A stretch of DNA of 64,000 nucleotides from Lysobacterales bacterium (GCA_017302135.1 JAFLDZ010000006.1:98706-162705); one strand, 5' to 3'. Shown: positions 19,517 to 28,026, numbered from the stretch's first letter. Program-made: numbers and translations. The notes: a model not told the origin generated them from the sequence alone.

Positions 19517-20082
19517 TATTCCGCGCGGCCGCCGAACTCGCCGGTGGTGGTGTTGACCCACACCTTCTCGCCGTTGGTGATGTACTCCGGCACCTGGATC
19601 TCGATGCCGGTGTTGAGCTTCGCCGGCTTCGGGCGTTTGGTCGCGGTGCCGCCCTTGAGTTCCGGCGGCGTTTCGACCACTTCCAGGATCACGCTTTGCG
19701 GCAGTTGCAGCGCCACCGGCGCGTCATCGATCACCTGCACATAGCAGCCGGTGAGGCCATCGGTGATGTAGCCGGCACCGTCGCCGACGACATCGGCATC
19801 GAGCATGTACGGCGTGTAGTCCTCGTCGTCGAGGAACACGAACGCATCGCCGTCCTTGTAGGAATACGTGGCCTGACGCCGCGCCAGCTCCACTTCCTTC
19901 AGGTCGTCGTCGCCGCCGAGACTGAGGTCGAATTTGTTGCCACCGGGCACGCTGTACATCGTGAAACGGAATTTCACGTTGCCGCCGCGACCCTGCGGCG
20001 AACTGCGCTCGATATCGCGCACCTGGTACACGGTGCCGTTGTGTTCGACCACATTGCCTTTCTTGATGTCGTAAGCCTTCAT
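19516..20082 (-). CDS. efpL: Elongation factor P-like protein EfpL (YeiP)
   Basis: A 188-residue EF-P paralogue that relieves ribosome stalling at proline-rich and related motifs. It is EfpL rather than EF-P because the tip region reads '[18 protein letters not shown]', with Arg rather than the modified Lys, and because of the diagnostic '[11 protein letters not shown]' and '[15 protein letters not shown]' segments of E. coli YeiP. The ATG at 20082 gives the family N-terminus '[16 protein letters not shown]'. Upstream is a pair of inverted REP elements. Confidence 0.93.
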   Translation of the reverse strand: MKAYDIKKGNVVEHNGTVYQVRDIERSSPQGRGGNVKFRFTMYSVPGGNKFDLSLGGDDDLKEVELARRQATYSYKDGDAFVFLDDEDYTPYMLDADVVGDGAGYITDGLTGCYVQVIDDAPVALQLPQSVILEVVETPPELKGGTATKRPKPAKLNTGIEIQVPEYITNGEKVWVNTTTGEFGGRAE

Positions 20083-20097
20083 TGCGTGGATTCCGTG

Positions 20098-20118
20098 TAG
20101 GGCGGGCTCAAGCCCGCC
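20098..20118. repeat. REP palindrome (TAGGGCGGGC type), left copy
   Basis: TAG then GGCGGGCT-CA-AGCCCGCC, an 8-bp stem. It faces a second copy of the same family at 20202-20222 in opposite orientation, making a REPIN-like doublet in the gap upstream of efpL and downstream of the SDR gene. Confidence 0.7.
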
Positions 20119-20201
20119 ATTGAGATTGATGCGTCGTGTGATTCGATGATCGATCGAATCAGCTTCGATCATTGCCTGTTGTGGTCGGAAGATGTCGTAA
20201 C

Positions 20202-20222
20202 GGCGGGCCCGGGCCCGCCCTA
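20202..20222. repeat. REP palindrome (TAGGGCGGGC type), right copy
   Basis: GGCGGGCCC-GGGCCCGCC followed by CTA, the inverse of the copy at 20098. It ends 5 bp before the SDR gene stop. More members of this family occur at 42815 and 44280. Confidence 0.7.
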
Positions 20223-20226
20223 CGCA

Positions 20227-20997
20227 TTATTTCGGGGCCAACCGCGTCGCGCCATCGAGACGGATGGTTTCGCCATTCAAATAAGGGTTGCCGAGGATAT
20301 ACGCGACCAGGTCCGCGAATTCCTCCGGCTTGCCGAGGCGCGACGGAAACGGAATCGAAGCCGACAGCGATTGCTGCACCGACTCCGGCATGCCGTCGAC
20401 CATCGGCGTCCAGAAAATGCCGGGGGCTACGGTCATGACGCGGATGCCGAAGCGGGCGAGTTCGCGCGCCATCGGCAGGGTCATGGCGACCACGCCACCC
20501 TTGCTGGCCGAATATGCTGCCTGACCGATCTGCCCTTCGTAGGCTGCGACCGAGGCGGTGTTGACGATCACGCCGCGCTCGCCGTCGACGCCCGGCGCGT
20601 TGTGCTGCATCACCGCTGCTGCGGCCTTGGCGACGTTGAAACTGCCGACCAGATTCACCATCACCGTGGTCTGGAACAGTGAGAGCGGCATCGCACCGTC
20701 CCTGCCCAGCACGCGACCGGCGCCGATGATGCCGGCGCAGTTGATCGCGGCATTGAGACCGCCGAGAAAGGCATTCGCCGCATCGACGTTCGCGACCACG
20801 CCAGCCTCATCGCTGACATCGGTGCGGAAGTAGCGGGCGTTGGCTTCGCCGAGTTCGGCGATGGCGGCGGTGCCCTTGTCGTCGTTGAGATCGAACAGCG
20901 CGACCTTGCCGCCCTGGGCCACGAGATGTCGGGCGACGGCGAAGCCGAGGCCGGAAACGCCGCCGGTGATGATGGCGCGGGTCGAGGGAAGAAGCAT
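20227..20997 (-). CDS. SDR-family 3-hydroxyacyl-CoA dehydrogenase-like oxidoreductase
   Basis: A 256-residue classical short-chain dehydrogenase. The cofactor motif 'AIITGGVSGLGFAVARHL' with a downstream 'FDLND' acidic residue suggests NAD+. 'NCAGI' and the catalytic Ser and 'YSASKGG' (Tyr-x3-Lys) motifs are present. The closest type I recognise is the HSD17B10 / 3-hydroxy-2-methylbutyryl-CoA dehydrogenase group. The ATG at 20997 starts directly before the first strand; the open frame continues upstream without homology. Confidence 0.88.
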   Translation of the reverse strand: MLLPSTRAIITGGVSGLGFAVARHLVAQGGKVALFDLNDDKGTAAIAELGEANARYFRTDVSDEAGVVANVDAANAFLGGLNAAINCAGIIGAGRVLGRDGAMPLSLFQTTVMVNLVGSFNVAKAAAAVMQHNAPGVDGERGVIVNTASVAAYEGQIGQAAYSASKGGVVAMTLPMARELARFGIRVMTVAPGIFWTPMVDGMPESVQQSLSASIPFPSRLGKPEEFADLVAYILGNPYLNGETIRLDGATRLAPK

Positions 20998-21196
20998 CGC
21001 GGGATCCTGGGTCGGTCGAGACCCCGATTTTAGCGCACCGGCCCGGCCCGGCAGGCGCCCGCTGACCGGCCCGGGGCCCGCGACATTCCCGCGAAGGTCG
21101 TGATATACAGTCACCGGAAGCCGCAAGGCCGTTCGTCCCGCTGCACCGCAATACCCACAACTCTATCCACCAGTCGTATCCAACGAGGAAGCTGTC

Positions 21197-21607
21197 ATGG
21201 CTGATACGAGACTGAAGGCAGTGGCCACTGCCGAACGCCCACCGACCCTGTCTGTGGGCATTGGAGAGTCCGCAACGGCAGATGCCGTCGGCGATTCTCA
21301 AAGGCCTGTTTTCTCCGGCATTCCTGCCGTGACCGCTTGCTGCGCGCAGCGCCTTCCGGGCCTCTCGCACCCCTTTTTCGCCCACACCTCCCCGCCCCAG
21401 CGCCCGATCTCCGTTCGGGCCGGTACCGCTCTGCGTTCTGGCGCCCCCCGCCAGCGTCAGGTGTTGCGGACCGGGCTCCCCCATTGCTGTCCAGTCCAAG
21501 CGCTTGGGGCGCCGCGGACGGATGCGCAGCGGGCGCGAGTCGCGCATGCCCCAGGGATGGTGTCGATGGGCGCGGACCGCGATCCCTCCATCGTCGAAGC
21601 CTGCTGA
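21197..21607 (+). pseudogene. Vestigial X-T4SS effector gene (only the 5' end recognisable)
   Basis: The frame starts MADTRLKAVATA, nearly the same as the MADIRQKAVATA opening of the effector at 25893. About 28 of the first 36 bases match, with a ribosome site 'GAGGAAG' before it. After codon 12 the similarity stops and the remaining ~124 codons are low-quality, Pro/Arg/Cys-rich sequence with no family look. I read it as the leftover start of a third effector gene whose body was lost and replaced. The 411-bp open frame itself is probably not a functional protein. Confidence 0.55.
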
Positions 21608-21797
21608 GCGGGGCCCGTCATGCGGCCGGTGATATGGAGCGTCCTCCGGGGCGCTGCGACCGCCGATCGATACGGGTTTCCTCCATGCTTCGATGGTGCG
21701 GGCGATCGACCTGCGGAAACCGCCGCAAGGCCTTCCGAAGTGTCGCCTTCCCGCACGGTCGCGTGTCCGGATTTTCCACACCAGGAGTTTTGAAACG
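21233..21797. other. Unassigned stretch between the vestigial effector and the first lipoprotein gene
   Basis: About 565 bp with no gene I can support. Frames are open on both strands, as expected at this GC content, but none shows a family motif or codon pattern. Short palindromes occur (for example CTGCTGCGCGCAGC-like and GGCGCC...GGCG sequences). It may be rearrangement debris or part of a dispersed repeat. Confidence 0.5.
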
Positions 21798-22649
21798 ATG
21801 TCGCATCACGCCTCCCTCGCGCTGTTGCTCGCTGTCGCGGCGCTGACCAGCGCCTGCAAGCCATCCGCCGCTCCGCAATCGGCTGTTGAAGCAGCGGCGG
21901 TCGAAGCCGCTGCACCGCAAGCCGTCGCAATCGCAGCGTCCGCGCCGGAATCCCCGTCGCCCGCCGCCGGGACTCCGGCTGCTGCCGATGCCGCGCGCAT
22001 CGTTACCGAGGTGATGCGCCAGCAGTATCCGGACGGTTACGACGAGAAACACGATTGCTGGGCGTTCTCGCGCAAATCCGCAGACGGCGAGACCGCATAT
22101 TGCATGCGATCCCATCCAGCGCAGTGGGCCGATGGCGAAAACGGAAATTCGTTTTATTTCATCGCCAGCAGCGCAAGCGATATCAACGACGATCTGCGCT
22201 ATGCGTATGGATCCGTTGATGCCGGCCTCATGGGCGCATTCCAGGTGTCGATCGGCACCGATGGCGGATGGACGCTGACGTCCGCGTCCAAAGCGATGGA
22301 TTTCGGCACGGCTGGTGCGTGCGGTTGCGAGGACGCCAGGCTCGTGAAACTGGGACGCAGCTATTACGGCTGGATGTTCACCAGCGGCGGCATGTGGCAG
22401 GGGATCCTGGTCTCCAACCACGAGATCGTCGCGCCGCATGATGGTGTATTCAAGAATCTCAGCGCGATTCCAGAAATACGCGAAGAGGCGCAGGACGTGC
22501 GGTACGCGGTCACGGTCGTCGATGGCGATCCCGATCTGGATGTCTTTCCGCTGAAAGTGGAAAAGCTGGCATCCGGCAGGAAAACCGGCGAGCGCATCGT
22601 CGGATTCGATCGCGGCAAATGGGCATATCAAACGATCGGCGATTTTTGA
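21798..22649 (+). CDS. Lipoprotein, candidate immunity protein (X-Tfi) for the downstream effector
   Basis: A 283-residue lipoprotein with signal and lipobox 'LLLAVAALTSACKPSAA' and then an Ala/Pro-rich tether of ~50 residues. A globular domain of ~200 residues with several Cys ('CWAFSRK', 'CMRSHP', 'GACGCED') follows. RBS AGGAG sits before the ATG. I do not recognise the fold. It lies 57 bp upstream of a wall-degrading XVIPCD protein, and X-T4SS effectors are typically paired with periplasmic lipoprotein inhibitors. That pairing is the basis for the immunity call, which is inference. Confidence 0.7.
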   Translation: MSHHASLALLLAVAALTSACKPSAAPQSAVEAAAVEAAAPQAVAIAASAPESPSPAAGTPAAADAARIVTEVMRQQYPDGYDEKHDCWAFSRKSADGETAYCMRSHPAQWADGENGNSFYFIASSASDINDDLRYAYGSVDAGLMGAFQVSIGTDGGWTLTSASKAMDFGTAGACGCEDARLVKLGRSYYGWMFTSGGMWQGILVSNHEIVAPHDGVFKNLSAIPEIREEAQDVRYAVTVVDGDPDLDVFPLKVEKLASGRKTGERIVGFDRGKWAYQTIGDF

Positions 22650-22706
22650 TTTCGAACAGATATCGACAAATACACAGATACCAACACCTACCCGAGGGGA
22701 AGCGAC

Positions 22707-24893
22707 ATGGCAGGCAACGAAAAACTGGATCAGCGCTGGGACGCATCGAAGCAAGTACTGGTCGATGCCGCGAGAACGGCGGGCGTCGATCCCGACATCA
22801 TGGTCAAGATTTCCGGGTTCGAGTCGGGCTTCAATTCCCATGCCAAGCCTGTTTCGAGCAACCCGGACAAGAACACGATCACGCAGTTCGACGGCACCAA
22901 GGCGATTTCTTCCGCATACGGCTATGGCCAGTTCCTCAATGCCACGTGGAACGACATGATCCACAAGTACGGAGAGAAGTACGGTATCGAGGGTGCCGAC
23001 AAAATGACGGTGAGTCAGACCAACGATCCCGCCATCCGTGACAACCCGAAATTGCAGGCGGCGATGCTCGCCGAGTTCACGCGCGAGAATGTCGTCAAGG
23101 GCGCGAAGCTGGGCGGTCCCGATACGGATGCCAATGTCTACGCCTTCCACAATCTGGGTGGCGACGACGCGACCAAGTTCCTCAACGCGATGCGCGAAAA
23201 CCCCAATCAGCGCGTCGATCAGGTGCTTTCGGCGAAAGTCATCAGCGGTAATCCGTCGCTGTACGGAGATGGCAGCAAGACGCTTGCGGAGTCGTACAGC
23301 GTGATGGGCCAGCACATGGACCGCTACGAGAAATACGCCACGGAGGCGCGCACGATGGCCGGGCAAACGCCGACACCGGACAATCCCAAGCCCACGCCCG
23401 ACAACACCCCGCAACAAACCCCCGGGACGACTCAAAAAGGCGATCCCAACTGGCCGGCGCCGGGCAACTACACCATCAACAAGGCCGACAAGCCGCGCGA
23501 AGGCGAAGGCGAATTCGGCACGCCGCGCGGCGATCACAGGCACGGCGGCATCGACATCGTCGGCAAGGTCGGCGATCCGATCGAATCGATGCGGCCGGGC
23601 AAGGTGATCGCGGTGAAGCCCAACAACGGGGATGCCGGCAACATGATCACGATCGATCACGGCGGCGGCCTGACCACGACCTACATGCATCTGGACAAGA
23701 TCAAGGTGCAACTGGGGCAGGATGTCACCGAAAACACGGTCATCGGCACCATGGGTCGCAGCGGCAATACGCCCAAACAAGGCGATACCCACCTGCATTT
23801 CGAGACGCGCGAGAATGGTGTTGCGGTGGATCCGCGCAAGTACCTGACGTTCCCGGGACAAACCCAGAACCCGAATTCGCAGGGCTCCGCGATGGCCGAC
23901 GGGAAATTGTCGTCGGGCGACAAAGGCCCGGAAGTCGAGCGCTTGCAGAAGCAGTTGAATGCGCTGGGGTATACCGATGCTGCGGATCGCAAGCTCGGCG
24001 AAGACGGCAAGTACGGAAAGAACACCAAGGACGCGGTGGAACAGTTCCAGCGCGAGAACGGTCTGAACCCCACCGGCGTCGCCGATGCCGCGACGCTCAA
24101 GATGGCCGACCGTGGCATGACCCGCTTCGCGATGAAGGACGACGTGCTGCAGCCCGGCGAGCGCGGCCCCGATGTTCGCAGTCTGCAGCAGAGCCTCATC
24201 GATGCGGGCTTCAAAGGTGCGGACGGCAAGCCGCTGGGTGTCGACGGCGTTTACGGCGACAACACCAAAGCGGCGGTCGGCGCTTACCAGAAGGCCAACG
24301 GGCTTCCGGAGACGGGCGTTGCGGACAAGGCGACCCTGGTCAAGATGGGCGAGATCATCGTGGTCGAAACACGTGAGCCGAAGCTGCCCACCGACCCGAC
24401 CAAACCTGCGGATCAAACGAAGCCGACAGACCAGACCAAGCCCACCGACCAGACCAAGCCGGCAGATCAACCGACGCAAACCGACAAGCCGCTGATCTCC
24501 AATCCCAATCATCCGGACAACAAGCTGTATCAGCAGGCGGTGTCGAACCTGGAGCAATTGGGGCCGAGCGGGGGCTTCAAGTCGCGCGAAGAACTGGAGA
24601 AGGCGGCAGCGGCGGTAGCGGCGGATGCCAAGGCCACCGGTCTGCAGAGCATCGATCATGTCAGCCGTACTTCGGCGCCGAGCGGGCAGAATTTCCTGGT
24701 CGCGGTGCAGGGCGATCCGACCAGTCCTGCAGCGAAGAACGCCTACATCGATCATGGTCAGGCGGTGAACCAGGGCGTCGACCAGAGCACGAAGATGGCC
24801 GAAGCGGTCAAGCCGGCGGTGCAGCCGACGCTGCAAACGCTGCAGACCGACCAGCCGCAGCAGGAATCGAACAAGGTCGTGGCCGGCCGATAG
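22707..24893 (+). CDS. Putative X-T4SS effector: transglycosylase-like + M23 peptidase + PG-binding + XVIPCD
   Basis: A 728-residue multi-domain protein without a signal peptide. Residues ~15-200 look like a lysozyme-type transglycosylase ('KISGFESGFNSHAKP', Glu39; 'AYGYGQFLNATW'). Residues ~255-395 are an M23 LytM-type endopeptidase with zinc motifs 'HRHGGIDIVG' and 'HLHFETRENG'. Two PG_binding_1 domains follow (~400-465 and ~477-550), then a linker of TKPTDQ repeats. A C-terminal XVIPCD (~593-700; 'HPDNKLYQQA', 'GLQSIDHV', 'FLVAVQGDP') precedes a Gln-rich tail. XVIPCD directs proteins to VirD4 of the xanthomonad killing T4SS. It should cut both glycan and peptide of rival peptidoglycan; partner lipoprotein upstream. 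Confidence 0.85.
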   Translation: MAGNEKLDQRWDASKQVLVDAARTAGVDPDIMVKISGFESGFNSHAKPVSSNPDKNTITQFDGTKAISSAYGYGQFLNATWNDMIHKYGEKYGIEGADKMTVSQTNDPAIRDNPKLQAAMLAEFTRENVVKGAKLGGPDTDANVYAFHNLGGDDATKFLNAMRENPNQRVDQVLSAKVISGNPSLYGDGSKTLAESYSVMGQHMDRYEKYATEARTMAGQTPTPDNPKPTPDNTPQQTPGTTQKGDPNWPAPGNYTINKADKPREGEGEFGTPRGDHRHGGIDIVGKVGDPIESMRPGKVIAVKPNNGDAGNMITIDHGGGLTTTYMHLDKIKVQLGQDVTENTVIGTMGRSGNTPKQGDTHLHFETRENGVAVDPRKYLTFPGQTQNPNSQGSAMADGKLSSGDKGPEVERLQKQLNALGYTDAADRKLGEDGKYGKNTKDAVEQFQRENGLNPTGVADAATLKMADRGMTRFAMKDDVLQPGERGPDVRSLQQSLIDAGFKGADGKPLGVDGVYGDNTKAAVGAYQKANGLPETGVADKATLVKMGEIIVVETREPKLPTDPTKPADQTKPTDQTKPTDQTKPADQPTQTDKPLISNPNHPDNKLYQQAVSNLEQLGPSGGFKSREELEKAAAAVAADAKATGLQSIDHVSRTSAPSGQNFLVAVQGDPTSPAAKNAYIDHGQAVNQGVDQSTKMAEAVKPAVQPTLQTLQTDQPQQESNKVVAGR

Positions 24894-24914
24894 CCGGTTG
24901 GAGTGGCCGTTGAT

Positions 24915-24934
24915 GGCGCCGGGCTTCCGGCGCC
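24915..24934. terminator. Hairpin after the first effector gene
   Basis: GGCGCCGG (24915-24922) pairs with CCGGCGCC (24927-24934) around GCTT. The stem is perfect and GC-rich but has no T tract. It lies 22 bp after the effector stop and before the next lipoprotein, so it may separate the two effector modules. Confidence 0.45.
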
Positions 24935-25081
24935 GGATGTGCCGCGATGGATGTGCGGCGCCGATTCGCGAATGCGGGTCGGCGTCGGTGCATCATGTGT
25001 CGGTCCTGGGGAGCACAGGCCGTGCTGCGTCTGGCCGTGCTGTATCGGATATCGCAATCGAACCGTGAGGAGCAGCCCGTC

Positions 25082-25843
25082 GTGTCGAATATGATGAGAG
25101 TGCTTGCGCTGCTCGGCGTGCTGGCGATCGCCGCCTGCAGGGCAGATCAGCCCGCGTCCCCGGTGGAGCGCGCGTCCGAGCCGGAAGCGGCTGCCCCGAC
25201 ACTGGGCGGCCAGGGATCAGTCCAGGGGTCAGTTCAGGGGGAACATCGCATGACCGTGTTGAATGAGTTGTTGGCCCTGTTCGCCACTGAAAGCGGCGTG
25301 CGTTGGCAGTCTTACGACGGCATCGCGGGCGTTGCGTGGCGGGACCCACAACCCATCGAAACGCCGGAAGTGGCCGATCCCGACGCGAGATTCTCGCGCT
25401 CCGGCACGCTGACGCTCGCGGGATTCGCCGAGACCGATCTGCCTGATGGAAACGTCGGTGCCGATGCCGGCGTGCGTCGCGGCAACGAAGGCGAATCGGG
25501 CGTCACCCTCAGCGGCGACGCCGACCGGGTGAACGGGATATCGGTGCTCAAGTTCTATCCGAGCGACGACTACGAAGCCATTCTCCGCCAGCAGTTCGCC
25601 GCAGGCGCGACGCTCGTGCCGGAAGCCGACCGCTGTGCCCTGGATTTCGGTACGAAGGCCGAAAACACCGGGAACAACAAGTTCTATCGCATCGAGATCG
25701 GCGCCGCCACGCTCGCCCACGTCGAAGCCTTCGTCGATGAGGACGCCGGCCCGTCCGGTCCCGGGTCCACCGCCTTCGTGTTCTACAGGACGAAGCCCGA
25801 ACAAAGAATTGCGGCAATGCAATGTCACCCGGTCCAGCCGTAA
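25082..25843 (+). CDS. Lipoprotein, candidate immunity protein (X-Tfi) for the second effector
   Basis: A 253-residue lipoprotein with 'VLALLGVLAIAACRADQ' (lipidated Cys19) and a short tether with GSVQGSVQG. A mature domain of ~190 residues has two cysteines near the end ('DRCALDFG', 'MQCHPVQP'). The GTG at 25082 is chosen because GAGGAG lies 9 nt before it; ATG at 25091 or 25094 are alternatives. It is unrelated in sequence to the lipoprotein at 21798, as expected if each blocks a different enzyme. It lies 49 bp before an XVIPCD effector gene. The family is not recognised and the immunity role is inferred from context. Confidence 0.7.
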   Translation: MSNMMRVLALLGVLAIAACRADQPASPVERASEPEAAAPTLGGQGSVQGSVQGEHRMTVLNELLALFATESGVRWQSYDGIAGVAWRDPQPIETPEVADPDARFSRSGTLTLAGFAETDLPDGNVGADAGVRRGNEGESGVTLSGDADRVNGISVLKFYPSDDYEAILRQQFAAGATLVPEADRCALDFGTKAENTGNNKFYRIEIGAATLAHVEAFVDEDAGPSGPGSTAFVFYRTKPEQRIAAMQCHPVQP

Positions 25844-25892
25844 GCGGCTGTGCGCGATTTTCCACCGTCGATATCCATAGAGGAGCGAACTG

Positions 25893-27944
25893 ATGGCTGA
25901 TATCCGACAGAAAGCAGTGGCCACTGCCAATCACTACGATCAGGGCAACATCGCGGGCCTGGATGCAGCGATGACCCGGCGTTTGATCGCCTCCACCGTG
26001 CTGACGGAAAGTCATGGCGGCGATCTTGCGGTCACCAACAAGCAGGGCTATGTCGGCCGCTATCAGGCCGGTGCCGGCTGGTTGGCGGATGCCGGCTATG
26101 TCGACGCCGACAAACTCAAGGCGTCGATGGCGGGCTACAAGAACGAATGGGCCTGGGCGCAAGCCGGAGGCATGACGAAGTTCCTCGAAAACCCGTCGAA
26201 CTGGAACAACGGTCTGAGCCTGGAGAAATACAAGGCCTCCGACGATCTGCAGGACCGCGCGTTCAAGACCAACTGCGACAAGACCTATCAGCGCGCGATC
26301 AAGGAAGGCGTGCTGGATGCTGACGATTCGCCGGAAAAAGTCGCCGGGTTTCTCAAGGCGCGACATATTTCCGGTTACGGCGGTGCCGTGGCCGCGGCCA
26401 CCGGCGGTCGCGTGTATGCGGACAGCAACGGCACCAGCAACTACGACTACATGCACGACATCACCCGCAATCGCGATGGCTTGAATCAATTCATGTCGCA
26501 GGGCGGGCAGGTGCAGTCGCCCGCTTCGAAACCGGCGCCGATGGAGTCTTCGGCGCCCGCGAATTTCGCGGCCAGCGGTTTTCTCATGCAGCAGACGCCC
26601 GAAGTGCGCGCCTATCTCGATCTGGTCGCATGGAAAGAGGTGCGCCCGGGCCATTCGCTCAATGCGGATGGTTCTCCGTCGGGCTATCGCGATCGCAACG
26701 GCGTGCCGGGCAGCATGGGCACCATGCCCGAGTCGGCGGTCGCCAACAACGGCACCTTCCCGCGCGACGAACTGCAGTACAACGTCGGCCGCTACCAGAT
26801 GAAGCAGGTCGACGTGGACGACATGCGCAAGCGCTACGACCCGAAGATCGACGATTTCTCGCCGGAGAGCCAGGACCGCATCGCGGTCGCCAAAATGAAG
26901 TACCGCGATGTGATCGAACCGCTGCAAAGCGGCGATATCCGCACCGCGATCCACAACGGCGGAAAAGAGTGGGCGTCGCTGCCGGGCTCGCCGTACGGGC
27001 AGGTGCAGCAGGGCTACACCATCGACAAGGCGGTCGATTACTACAACCAGCGGCTGAGCTTCCATCGCGCGCTCGATCAGGGCCAGACGCCGCCCGCGCA
27101 GACCGATGCGCGGCCGACGCAGAGTCAGGGCGGCGGCATCAACGACACGCTGCTGCTCAAGGGCGAGCGCGGCGAAGGCGTGAAGCAGTTGCAGGAAGCG
27201 CTCAACAAGGCCGGTATCCGCGATGCGGAAGGCAAGCCGCTGCCGACGACCGGCAACTTCGGTGACATGACCGATGCGGCGGTGCGCAAGTATCAGGAGC
27301 AGAAAGGGCTGGAAGTGGACGGCAAAGCGGGCAAGGACACGCTGACTGCGCTCGGGATTCATCCGGACCAGAAGCAGACGGACCAGAAGCAGACGGACCA
27401 GAAGCAGACGGACCAGAAGCAGACGGATCAGAAGCAGGCCGACCAGAAGCAGGCACCCACGACCGGCAATGTCGCCGAAAAGACCGAAGAGGCCGTGCGC
27501 AGATACCAGGAGCAGGCACCGGCGACCAATTCCACCGACAAGCCGCTGATCTCGAATGCCGCTCACCCGGACAACAGGCTGTATCAACAGGCGCTGTCGA
27601 ACCTGGAACAGCTGGGGCCGAGCGGCGGCTTCAAATCGCGCGAAGAGATGGAAAAAGCTGCCGCTGCGGTGGCGGTGGACGCCAAGGCGACGGGTCTGCA
27701 GGAGATCAATCACATCAGCCGTACCACGGCGCCGAGCGGCCAGAACTTCCTGGTGGCCGTGCAGGGCGATCCGACGAGCGCGGCGGCGAAGAACTCCTAC
27801 ATCGACTACGGGCAGGCGGTGAACCAGGGCGTCGATCAAAGCACGAAGATGGCACAGCAACTGCAATCGTCATCGTCGGCCCTGAAAGCGCCATCGGAAG
27901 AAGCGCCGGCGCTCGACAATCAGTTGCGCGGCAAGACGGTTTGA
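25893..27944 (+). CDS. Putative X-T4SS effector: lysozyme-like + GH104 + PG-binding + XVIPCD
   Basis: A 683-residue protein without a signal peptide. Residues ~1-195 form a lysozyme-like N-terminal unit ('TVLTESHGGDLAVTN', 'GYVGRYQAGAGWL'). Residues ~234-370 match the lambda R / GH104 transglycosylase family ('AYLDLVAWKEV' with probable catalytic Glu ~248, 'DFSPESQDRIAV', 'EWASLPGSPYGQ'). One PG_binding_1 domain (~417-490), a QKQTD tandem-repeat linker and an XVIPCD (~550-660; 'HPDNRLYQQA', 'GLQEINHIS', 'FLVAVQGDP') follow. The tail is nearly identical to that of the effector at 22707 although the enzyme parts differ. RBS GAGGAGCG precedes the ATG. Confidence 0.85.
   Translation: MADIRQKAVATANHYDQGNIAGLDAAMTRRLIASTVLTESHGGDLAVTNKQGYVGRYQAGAGWLADAGYVDADKLKASMAGYKNEWAWAQAGGMTKFLENPSNWNNGLSLEKYKASDDLQDRAFKTNCDKTYQRAIKEGVLDADDSPEKVAGFLKARHISGYGGAVAAATGGRVYADSNGTSNYDYMHDITRNRDGLNQFMSQGGQVQSPASKPAPMESSAPANFAASGFLMQQTPEVRAYLDLVAWKEVRPGHSLNADGSPSGYRDRNGVPGSMGTMPESAVANNGTFPRDELQYNVGRYQMKQVDVDDMRKRYDPKIDDFSPESQDRIAVAKMKYRDVIEPLQSGDIRTAIHNGGKEWASLPGSPYGQVQQGYTIDKAVDYYNQRLSFHRALDQGQTPPAQTDARPTQSQGGGINDTLLLKGERGEGVKQLQEALNKAGIRDAEGKPLPTTGNFGDMTDAAVRKYQEQKGLEVDGKAGKDTLTALGIHPDQKQTDQKQTDQKQTDQKQTDQKQADQKQAPTTGNVAEKTEEAVRRYQEQAPATNSTDKPLISNAAHPDNRLYQQALSNLEQLGPSGGFKSREEMEKAAAAVAVDAKATGLQEINHISRTTAPSGQNFLVAVQGDPTSAAAKNSYIDYGQAVNQGVDQSTKMAQQLQSSSSALKAPSEEAPALDNQLRGKTV
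27366..27452 (+). repeat. In-frame 15-bp tandem repeat in the second effector linker
   Basis: The unit GACCAGAAGCAGACG (D-Q-K-Q-T) occurs about five to six times, the last copies diverged (GATCAGAAGCAGGCC). It encodes a polar flexible linker between the PG-binding domain and the XVIPCD. Exact 15-bp periodicity makes copy-number change by slippage likely without breaking the frame. Confidence 0.8.
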
Positions 27945-27978
27945 TGGCTTGCGTGTCCGTGTCGCTTCACGCTTACCC

Positions 27979-27995
27979 GCCAGCATGGTGCTGGC
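27979..27995. terminator. Hairpin after the second effector gene
   Basis: GCCAGCA pairs with TGCTGGC around TGG, 35 bp after the effector stop and 32 bp before the DUF4259 gene. There is no T tract, so this is a weak terminator candidate. Confidence 0.35.
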
Positions 27996-28026
27996 CGGCA
28001 ACATGCAACAGCAGGATCAGTGACAT

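Noticed and set aside
21618..24836. Very long open frame on the minus strand across the first effector and its lipoprotein
   Set aside because: It is the antisense shadow of two well-supported plus-strand genes at high GC; its translation is Arg/His/Leu-rich with no domain.
24947..25081. Longer start for the second lipoprotein
   Set aside because: It would bury the signal peptide and lipobox 45 residues into the protein; GTG at 25082 has a good ribosome site.
21197..27944. Type VI secretion effectors or endolysin cluster
   Set aside because: No VgrG, PAAR, Hcp or MIX/Rhs features are present; the shared C-terminal XVIPCD points to the X-T4SS instead.
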